A stretch of DNA of 64,000 nucleotides, from the NCBI RefSeq assembly GCF_001426585.1, contig NZ_LMEI01000012.1:274055-338054 (forward strand), read 5' to 3'. A program made the translations under genes and the position numbers. The notes beneath the pieces were generated by a model that saw only the letters and a list, made by a program, of their open reading frames with translations, was not told where the DNA came from and ran no database searches. Positions 58,113 through 64,000 of this stretch are shown in pieces. This DNA comes from Streptomyces sp. Root431. Lineage in GTDB: Bacteria > Actinomycetota > Actinomycetes > Streptomycetales > Streptomycetaceae. Position 1 is the first letter of the stretch. Each line of letters starts with the position of its first letter.

Positions 58113-60323
58113 ATGAACCACGCGCACATACGCGGCCGCCGGCTCGCCGTGGCCGTCACCGCCGTGCTCGCCGTCACCGCTCTCGGCGGGACGCTCGTCA
58201 CCGCCGCCGCGCCGGCCGCCGAGGCCGCGGTCGCGGGGCCGGTGGCGCCGACCGCGGACGCCACCTTCCCGGCGGGCGAGCAGCTCGTGAGCGCCGGGAC
58301 CACCGGTTTCCTCACCTCGAAGGACGACGGCGCGGGCGGTTCCGCGCTGACCTGGACGCACTTCGACGACGGGTCCACGTGGCCGGTACCGGCATCGCTC
58401 GCCTACCAGAGCCGCTCGGACACGATCGTCACCCGCGAGGGGTACCGCTTCATCCTGCGGGACATGAGCGCGAACGGGATCTCGACCTACGTCGAGCCGA
58501 TCGGGCTCGGCACGGACTACAAGGTCGCCGGGGCGGCCGGTTCGACGCTCTTCCTGAGCGTGCCGAACCCGACGTACGGGGGCGAGGACCTCTACCGGCT
58601 CACCCGTGTGAACGGCGTGCAGCAGCAGGAGAGGGTCACGCCCTTCGGCCGCGGCCGTGACTACAAGGTCCTGTCCCACTCGCTCGCCGACGCGGTCGTC
58701 GTCTACACGCAGGACTCCGGCACCGGACCGGTCTACCGCCGCGCGATCGCGGACCTCGGCGGCGGTTTCCTGAAGTCCGAGCGGGCCCTCTTGTCCTTCG
58801 ACCCGGCCACGGTCACGACCGCGATCAGCCCGTCGTACATCGCGTGGACGGAGTACGTGGACGGCGCCGCCAGGGTGGCGATCGAGAAGCGGAGCGAGTA
58901 CGAGCCCTTCAAGCGCATCTCGCTGGGCGCGGGCTCCAAGGGTGTCGTCGTCGGCTTCTCCGGGGACTGGGTGCTGTACGGGGTGCCGGGCGGGCTCACC
59001 GCCCCGACCGGCAACCCGCTGTACGCGCTGACCGCGCAGAACGTCCTCACGGGCCAGACGCACCAGCTGCTCGACCACTTCACGTCCTCGTCGACCGCGC
59101 CCGACGGGACGATCCTCGTCCACGGCGGGAAGTCGGCCGACGGCGAGGGACTGTTCCGGGTCACCGAGGCAGAGTGGCCGCAGATCGCGCTCGCCGCGCG
59201 GACGCCGGGCGCCTCGACCTCGCCGACCGTCCTCAAGAGCACCGTCCCGGCCGTCGCCGAGCTCGACCGCAACGGCGGTCAGGTCGCCATGGAGTGGCAG
59301 CTCTCGCGGTACAACGTGAACCTGGACGTCACCCTGCGGCACAACGTGACGGGCAAGACGTACACGAAGCGGCTGACGCGGCCCACCGCGCCCGCGCGGC
59401 TCACGTGGGACGGGCTGACCACGGACGGCTTCAGCGCCCCGAACGGCGACTACACGTGGAACGTCGTCCTCACGCCGACCAACGGCATCGGGTACCCGGG
59501 ATACGCGTCCGGCGCCTTCAAGGTCACCCGGAAGGCCAACCCGCACGACTACAGCGACAACGGCTCGCCCGACCTGCTCGCGCGCGACGCGGCGGGCGTG
59601 CTGTGGCGGGACGACCTGCTCGACTGGCCGGTGGCCGGTCAGGTGACACCGGCGAAGCCGCGTGCGCGGATCGGCACCGGGTGGAACACGTACAACCTCA
59701 TCGAGTCCGCCGGGAACATCGCCGGCAGCGGTGTCGGTGACGTCCTCGGGCGGGACACGGCCGGTGTGCTGTGGAACTACCTCGGCAAGGGGGACGGCTC
59801 CTTCGGGACGCGGATCAAGGTCGGTCCCGGCTGGGGCATCTACAACAAGCTCGCCGGCGGATCCGACCTGAACGGCGACGGCAGGGCCGACCTCGTCGCC
59901 ACCGACGCCGCCGGCATCCTGTGGTTCTACAAGGGCACGGGCAGCGCCACCGCGCCGTACGCGGGCCGCGTGAAGATCGGGCCCGGCTGGGGCGTCTACA
60001 ACCAGCTGACGGCCGTCGGGAACATCGCCGGGGGTGTCGCCGGGGACCTCGTCGCGCGGGACGCGGCGGGCGTGCTCTGGCTGTACCTGGGGAAGGGCGA
60101 CGGTACGTTCGCCGCCCGGACCAGGATCGGTACGGGCTGGGGCGCGTACAGCCAGCTGGTGGGCGTCGGCGACGCGAACAACGACGGCCGGCCCGACCTC
60201 GTCGCGTACGGGTCGGCGGGCACGCACGTGTACCTCGGGACGGGGTCGTGGTCGGCGCCGTTCACGAAGACGACGACCTCGCTGTACGCGGGCGAGGGGA
60301 CCAAGTTCACGTCGGTGTCGTGA
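58113..60323 (+). CDS. FG7: secreted FG-GAP repeat protein
   Basis: 736 residues; the only member with an ATG start (AGGGGGG 12 bases upstream). Signal peptide to about residue 37 (AAEAA). Domain N about 45-370 (AGTTGFLTSKDDG; ILRDMSANGISTYVEPIG), FlgD-like Ig about 379-472 (APNGDYTWNVVLTPTNG), FG-GAP 476-736 with Ca loops DYSDNGSPD, DLNGDGRAD and DANNDGRPD. The frame is open upstream to 57588 through FG6 but this is not coding. Last gene of the array; the next gene is an unrelated HAD phosphatase. Confidence 0.88.
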   Translation: MNHAHIRGRRLAVAVTAVLAVTALGGTLVTAAAPAAEAAVAGPVAPTADATFPAGEQLVSAGTTGFLTSKDDGAGGSALTWTHFDDGSTWPVPASLAYQSRSDTIVTREGYRFILRDMSANGISTYVEPIGLGTDYKVAGAAGSTLFLSVPNPTYGGEDLYRLTRVNGVQQQERVTPFGRGRDYKVLSHSLADAVVVYTQDSGTGPVYRRAIADLGGGFLKSERALLSFDPATVTTAISPSYIAWTEYVDGAARVAIEKRSEYEPFKRISLGAGSKGVVVGFSGDWVLYGVPGGLTAPTGNPLYALTAQNVLTGQTHQLLDHFTSSSTAPDGTILVHGGKSADGEGLFRVTEAEWPQIALAARTPGASTSPTVLKSTVPAVAELDRNGGQVAMEWQLSRYNVNLDVTLRHNVTGKTYTKRLTRPTAPARLTWDGLTTDGFSAPNGDYTWNVVLTPTNGIGYPGYASGAFKVTRKANPHDYSDNGSPDLLARDAAGVLWRDDLLDWPVAGQVTPAKPRARIGTGWNTYNLIESAGNIAGSGVGDVLGRDTAGVLWNYLGKGDGSFGTRIKVGPGWGIYNKLAGGSDLNGDGRADLVATDAAGILWFYKGTGSATAPYAGRVKIGPGWGVYNQLTAVGNIAGGVAGDLVARDAAGVLWLYLGKGDGTFAARTRIGTGWGAYSQLVGVGDANNDGRPDLVAYGSAGTHVYLGTGSWSAPFTKTTTSLYAGEGTKFTSVS

Positions 60324-60384
60324 CGCTCGCCCAGCGCGGTACCGGGCGGTCTCGCCCCGGAACGCTCGTCGTAGCATCCGGGGC

Positions 60385-61008
60385 GTGACCTACCGGAACT
60401 TCGTCCTCTTCGACGTCGACGGCACCCTCATGGACGCCGTCGCCAACCAGCGCCGCATGTGGCACCAGTGGGCCGCGCGGTACGGACTCGACGGCGACGA
60501 GGTGTACGCGGTCGCGCTCCGGACCCGGCCCGTCGAGACCTTCGCGGCCGTCGCCCCGGGGCACGACCCGGACGAATGCCTCGCCCTCCTGCACGAGTTG
60601 GAGGACGAGGACGTCCGTACGGGTACGTACACGGCCTTCGACGGTGCCGCCGAGCTGCTCGGCGGGCTTCCGGCCGACCGGTGGGCACTGGTCACGTCGA
60701 ACTACGAGCACCGGGTGCGGGGCCGCTTCGAGCGGACCGGGCTGCCGCTGCCGGGGCTGATCGTGGACGCGGCCTCGGTCGCCGAGGGGAAGCCGTCCCC
60801 CGTCCCGTACCTCCTCGCGGCCGAGAAGCTGGGCGCGGACCCGGCGCGGTGCCTGGTGATCGAGGACGCGCCCTCCGGGGTCCGCTCGGGGCTCGCCGCC
60901 GGCATGACGGTCTGGTCGGTCAACGGGCCGGCCGCCGTGGACGGCGCCCACCGCCACTTCCCGACCCTGGCCGACGCGGCGCCGCACATCCTGGCGTCGC
61001 TGGGCTAG
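60385..61008 (+). CDS. HAD-superfamily phosphatase (phosphoglycolate-phosphatase-like)
   Basis: 207 residues from GTG 60385 (TYRNFVLFDVDGTLMD). HAD motif I DVDGT with the nucleophilic Asp, motif II SN in LVTSNYEHRV, motif III Lys in EGKPSP and motif IV EDAPSGVRSGLAAGM. The cap is a small helical C1 type inserted after motif I. These enzymes hydrolyse sugar phosphates such as 2-phosphoglycolate; the true substrate is not determined by motifs. It is 61 bp after FG7 on the same strand but functionally unrelated. Confidence 0.9.
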   Translation: MTYRNFVLFDVDGTLMDAVANQRRMWHQWAARYGLDGDEVYAVALRTRPVETFAAVAPGHDPDECLALLHELEDEDVRTGTYTAFDGAAELLGGLPADRWALVTSNYEHRVRGRFERTGLPLPGLIVDAASVAEGKPSPVPYLLAAEKLGADPARCLVIEDAPSGVRSGLAAGMTVWSVNGPAAVDGAHRHFPTLADAAPHILASLG

Positions 61009-61061
61009 GACTCCGGGCGGGGCGACCGGCGTTGCCTTCGGCACCTTGCGATCGTGCACAC

Positions 61062-61150
61062 GGTCATTCGCTTGGCTGGTCAATTCGCCTGGACGGTCAT
61101 TTCACCTGGACGGTCATTTCGCCTGGCTGGTCATTTCGCCTGGCTGGTCA
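61062..61150. repeat. 17-bp tandem repeat
   Basis: Five units of the type GGTCATTTCGCCTGGCT (first 16 bp, others 17 bp) and a partial sixth. The last units run into the 3' end of the minus-strand lipoprotein gene, whose stop codon (61131-61133) lies inside a unit. Units are adjacent with no spacers. Confidence 0.9.
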
Positions 61151-61577
61151 GGACACAGTTCGGATAGTCGTTGTCCGGGTCTCCGATGGCGGCCCAGAGC
61201 TTCAGGGTCTCGCCTTTCTTCAAGGCGGAGTAGGGGTCGGGCGTCCGTCCACGCGTTTCGGGGTGATCGACGTCGAAGGTCACCCCGACGAAGCTTTGCT
61301 CCTTGTTGGAGCCTCGACTCCAGGTGCCTGTTCCGGACCAGGCCAGACTGTCGTACCAGCCGACGGCGACACAGACCTTGTCGGCGACGAACGTCCCGTC
61401 CTTCTTCAGCGTGAGGGTGCCGTCATCGGCATCGGTCCACGTGGTCACAAGGTCAGACGTCTTCAGAAGGACCGGTTCGCCCTCGGGCGGCGGCATGACG
61501 GTGAGCCTGCCGCAGGCCGTCAGGGAGAGAGCCATGGCGAGCAGGATGAACGTCGCAGGACGACAGGAACGCAACAC
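61131..61577 (-). CDS. lipoprotein, function unknown
   Basis: 148 residues, GTG start after GGGGTGGAG. Lipobox LSLTACG gives a lipidated Cys at residue 22. The mature part (LVTTWTDADDGTLTLKKDGTF...WSGTGTWSRGSNKEQSF) is a lipocalin-like beta barrel pattern seen in Streptomyces hypothetical lipoproteins. Two more Cys (DKVCVAV, YPNCVLT) could pair. The C-terminal residues TSQAK lie in the tandem repeat, suggesting the repeat has altered the end. Confidence 0.78.
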   Translation of the reverse strand: MLRSCRPATFILLAMALSLTACGRLTVMPPPEGEPVLLKTSDLVTTWTDADDGTLTLKKDGTFVADKVCVAVGWYDSLAWSGTGTWSRGSNKEQSFVGVTFDVDHPETRGRTPDPYSALKKGETLKLWAAIGDPDNDYPNCVLTSQAK

Positions 61578-61656
61578 ACTCCACCCCTAGCGGGTTCCGC
61601 GGGCCGCGTGCGCGACCGATGGGATCAAGGACTCAGGGCGTACCTTGGCACGGAGT

Positions 61657-61670
61657 TTGAACACGTTCAA
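61657..61670. promoter_or_regulatory. operator-like palindrome
   Basis: TTGAACACGTTCAA has perfect six-base arms around AC, 80 bp upstream of the lipoprotein start. The shape is typical of a TetR-family or similar operator; no regulator gene is adjacent. Confidence 0.35.
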
Positions 61671-61728
61671 GTCGCAGGGGGCGAGGGGCCGCTCGCAGGA
61701 GCGCGCCGTCGGCGAAAAGCGACCGACA

Positions 61729-62110
61729 GGGGGCGGGCGGTTCTCGTGAGCTTCTGGTGGGACCGCCCTCTTTCCGAGAGTCGCAGCTTCCACCACCGCG
61801 TCAAGGGCGCCTACGGCGTCGGCAAGCCGATGGCCTACGGCCACCCTTGACCCGGCGCCGGAAGCTGCGCAAAAACTCTCGGAGGGCGGTCCGGGGGCCG
61901 GGGTCACGCGGGGCTTCGGGCAGTCCACCGCGCCGTAGGCGAGTGACAGGTGTGGGGGTGGGGGCTGGGTTTGCGGCCCGGGCCGGTGGACCTCACCGGT
62001 AGCGCGGGGGTGCGCAGTTGTTGAATGGGGCAGCCGGGCTCGGCTTGGCGAGTCACGGCCGCCGTTGGGTCGGGATTCAGGCCCCGCTGGTCACTCCCGG
62101 TGGGAGGAAG
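61729..62110. repeat. large inverted repeat, left arm
   Basis: Pairs with 62402-62783 in inverted orientation; coordinates sum to about 124512 along the whole length, so there are few net indels. The longest exact run I found is 41 bases (61949-61989 with 62525-62565). Confidence 0.9.
61760..61892. mobile_element. 133-bp hairpin element, copy 1 (MITE-like, unclassified)
   Basis: Begins GGACCGCCCTC and ends with its complement GAGGGCGGTCC; nearly every segment between also pairs (GCAGCTTCC with GGAAGCTGC; GTCAAGGG with CCCTTGAC; CGGC with GCCG at the centre). No coding capacity. It forms the outer part of the left arm. Confidence 0.6.
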
Positions 62111-62134
62111 GCGCCCACTGGCGGACCGGACTTA

Positions 62135-62226
62135 GCGCCATCAAGTCCCAGTTGGGCAGGCGCGGGGGCGGCCGAACTCCGCGCCATCAAGCTCCAGTCG
62201 AGCAGGCATGGGGGCGGCCGGCCTCG
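62135..62226. repeat. 46-bp tandem repeat at the centre of the inverted repeat
   Basis: Two units starting GCGCCATCAAG at 62135 and 62181, similar along their length with several substitutions. Confidence 0.8.
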
Positions 62227-62401
62227 CCGCATCCTGCCGATACGTGACCAGCGGCAGCACGGGCCGAGGCCTGTTCCTCCAAGTGCGGCGTGAGGCGAGT
62301 CATTCGTGCAGTTCGATCATCGGGGGAAGGCGAAAGGACTGCCCTTGCGGCATTCCCGGCCCCTGCTACCCGGAGTAACTGCACGTTAAGCACGCCCGGC
62401 A

Positions 62402-62783
62402 CCCCTCCACCCACCGGGAATGACCAGCGGGGCCTGAATCCCGGCCAAGTGACGGCCGTTCGACGCTAAGCCTCGCCCTGTTGCCCCATTCAACGACCGC
62501 GCACCCCCGCGCCACCGATGAGGCCCACCGGCCCGGGCCGCAAACCCAGCCCCCACCCCCACACCCGCCACCCGCCAACGGCGCAGTGGACTACCCGAAG
62601 CCCCGCGTGGCCACGCCCCCGGCCGCCCTCCGAGTGTGAAAAGGCGGCCTCCGCCGCCGGGTCAAGGGTGGCCGCAGGCCATCGGCTTGCCGACGCCGAA
62701 GGCGCCCTTGACGCGGCGGTGGAGGCCGCCACACTCGGAAAGAGGGCGGCCGCACCAGAAGCTCATCGGAGACGTCCGCCCCC
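62402..62783. repeat. large inverted repeat, right arm
   Basis: Partner of 61729-62110; the arms are separated by 291 bp. The right arm stops about 70 bp before the end of the alpha/beta-hydrolase gene. Confidence 0.9.
62621..62751. mobile_element. 131-bp hairpin element, copy 2
   Basis: The inverted counterpart of 61760-61892. Its ends are GGCCGCCCTC and GAGGGCGGCC, and inner stems differ from copy 1 by paired substitutions: GGCCTCC with GGAGGCC here, against GCTTCC with GGAAGC in copy 1. No coding capacity. Confidence 0.6.
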
Positions 62784-62850
62784 AGGACCCTGGCGACCCG
62801 CGCCCTCCTGCGGCTCATCCGCTGTTCCTGGTCCGCCCTCCGCGACCCCC

Positions 62851-63663
62851 TCACCGCTGCGTGCCGGTGGCGGCGATCTCGCGGGCCGCGTCGGCGACGG
62901 CGCGGAAGTCCTTGCGGAGGATCTTGGAGTGGTTGCTGGGGACCTTCTTGCTGAGCTGGATGTGGGGGTTGCGGGCGGTCACCGGGGTGAGGTGGCTGCG
63001 GATCTTCTCCATGAGCGCGGGGTCGCCGCCCAGGTTGCCGCCGGTGGCGAGCACGTACCGGGTGGGGACGGTGATGCGGTCGAAGACCGGGTCGAGCGCG
63101 GCGGGTGCGCAGAGCTCGTTGACCTCGATGTTGATCTCGGCGTGCTGCTCGGCGCTCATCCGCGCCGCCATGCCGATCCGGCGGGCGACGGGGAAGAGGG
63201 GGCTCATGCGACGGAACAGCTTGCGGACCTGCGCCTTGGCGGCGTCGTCGAGCCACGAGTGGGGCAGGGCGCCGTCCACGGACACGACTCCCAGGACGCG
63301 GTCGGGGTTCCGGGCCGCCCAGTGCACGGCGAGCATGGCTCCGTACGACCAGCCGACCAGGATCGGGCGCTCGACGCCCCGGGCGGTGAGGACGGCGTCG
63401 AGGTCGCGCAGGCACGCTTCGAAGGAGTAGTCGGCGGAGAGCTCCGACTTGCCCCGGGCGCGCTCGTCGTAGGTGATGTGGCGGTAGTCGCCGCCGAGTT
63501 CGGTGATCACGCGCCGCCAGTGCGACCGGTCGGCGTAGGAGCCGTTGAGGTAGACCACCGGGCGGCCGGAGCCGCCGGTGTCGGTGACGGCGAGGGCGGT
63601 GTCGTCGACCTGGATCATGCCGGTCCAGGCGGCGGGCTGCCGAGTGATGGTGTCGGCGGTCAT
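62851..63663 (-). CDS. alpha/beta hydrolase
   Basis: 270 residues, ATG 63663 after GAAAGAAGG. Nucleophile elbow GWSYGAMLAVHW (Ser near 106), oxyanion lead VVYLNGSYADRSHWRRV, DERARGKS, and a catalytic His in VPSNHSKILRK near 244. A helical lid lies between about 135 and 200. Specificity unknown; esterase, lipase or haloperoxidase-like activity is possible. It follows the DUF4097 gene by 50 bp on the same strand, so they are probably co-transcribed. Confidence 0.85.
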   Translation of the reverse strand: MTADTITRQPAAWTGMIQVDDTALAVTDTGGSGRPVVYLNGSYADRSHWRRVITELGGDYRHITYDERARGKSELSADYSFEACLRDLDAVLTARGVERPILVGWSYGAMLAVHWAARNPDRVLGVVSVDGALPHSWLDDAAKAQVRKLFRRMSPLFPVARRIGMAARMSAEQHAEINIEVNELCAPAALDPVFDRITVPTRYVLATGGNLGGDPALMEKIRSHLTPVTARNPHIQLSKKVPSNHSKILRKDFRAVADAAREIAATGTQR

Positions 63664-63713
63664 GGCGGGCCTTCTTTCGGTGGTGTTCGGGCGAGGCGAG
63701 GGGTGGGGGCCGA

Positions 63714-64000
63714 TCAGAGGCTGCGGGCGGTGATGTCGCCGTGGGCGGTCGTCGCGCGGATGGCGAGGCCGGCGGCGGAACCCTCGCCGTTCTGGAGGGA
63801 GTTGACGATCCGGCCGTAGGTCGTACCGGCGTCGAGCGTGGCCGAGACGCCCCGGCCCGCGCCGACCTCCAGGTCGCCGGACTCCGTACGGAGCACGACC
63901 TCGCCGCGCAGGGCCTCGGCGACCTTGATGTCACCCTTCTGCGTGCGGAGCTCCGCCGCGCCGCCCAGGCGGCCGACCGCGATGTCACCGGCCTGGAGGG
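63714..64000 (-). CDS. DUF4097 beta-repeat protein, partial (N-terminal part outside the window)
   Basis: The frame is open to the window edge on the minus strand, so only the last ~95 residues are seen: LQAGDIAVGRLGGAAELRTQKGDIKVAEALRGEVVLRTESGDLEVG..., a right-handed beta-helix-like pattern with a GDI/GDL every ~20 residues, typical of DUF4097 (bactofilin-like, LiaF-related) proteins. The role is unknown; in Streptomyces such genes often sit beside small regulators. A GTG at 63896 is internal and not the start. Confidence 0.8.
   Translation of the reverse strand, partial: LQAGDIAVGRLGGAAELRTQKGDIKVAEALRGEVVLRTESGDLEVGAGRGVSATLDAGTTYGRIVNSLQNGEGSAAGLAIRATTAHGDITARSL

Larger units (their letters stand above)
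61578..62850. other. 1.27-kb gene-free region with a large inverted repeat
   Basis: No convincing gene on either strand: the many short frames read the inverted-repeat arms and give low-complexity Arg/Pro/Gly peptides. It contains an orphan palindrome (61657-61670), two ~382-bp arms, two hairpin elements, and a 46-bp tandem repeat in the centre. Confidence 0.8.

Noticed and set aside
61062..61150. CRISPR-like array
   Set aside because: Units are 17 bp and directly adjacent with no spacers and no cas genes nearby; it is a plain tandem repeat.
61757..62732. Several short frames inside the inverted repeat
   Set aside because: Each arm gives mirror-image frames with Arg/Pro/Gly-rich translations, and none has a domain or good ribosome site. 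They reflect the repeat, not genes.

Overview
The window is high-GC actinobacterial chromosome, almost certainly Streptomyces. Third codon positions are G/C nearly throughout, GTG and TTG starts are common, there is a complete 14-subunit nuo operon, the futalosine (mqn) menaquinone genes sit close to menG and a menaquinone reductase-like gene, and many products are secreted or lipidated. No rRNA, tRNA, CRISPR array, transposase or phage gene was recognised.

Layout. 1-6413: 3' end of a CocE/PepX hydrolase; an LAXTG sortase-anchored coiled-coil protein; fumarylacetoacetase; an exported intradiol dioxygenase with a chitin-binding-type module and its AraC regulator. 6520-22261: nuoABCDEFGHIJKLMN on the minus strand, ten of thirteen junctions overlapping, with a Rex-like operator and Crp-like sites in front of nuoA. 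22923-29656: an NlpC/P60 wall hydrolase, an imine-reductase-like gene divergent from a GlxA-type regulator, and an adaptor/ATPase/permease export set. 30003-36825: small lipoproteins, two I36-like secreted proteins, a ribbon-helix-helix/PIN toxin-antitoxin pair, a menJ-like reductase and a NAGPA-domain secreted protein. 36836-41840: menG, a SigE-family sigma factor with a membrane partner, and an mqnA-mqnC-orphan operon. 42111-44389: a cold-shock gene with an attenuator-like leader, an M23 peptidase, and DUF1992 and DinB genes.

44535-60323 is the most unusual part: seven tandem, same-strand paralogues for exported FG-GAP proteins (called FG1 to FG7 here). Six start with TTG. Most have a hairpin between an upstream box and the ribosome-binding site. 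FG4 and FG6 share a near-identical patch that looks like gene conversion. A remnant of an anti-sigma ATP-binding gene lies between FG6 and FG7.

60385-64000: a HAD phosphatase, a lipoprotein, a 1.05-kb inverted repeat built around two 130-bp hairpin elements whose stems covary, an alpha/beta hydrolase and the edge of a DUF4097 gene.

How it fits together. nuo, menG, menJ-like and mqnA/mqnC all serve the menaquinone-linked respiratory chain: the mqn enzymes build the naphthoquinone, MenG methylates it, the MenJ-like enzyme saturates its tail, and Complex I reduces it with NADH. The rest is mainly cell-surface and secreted biology with local regulators.
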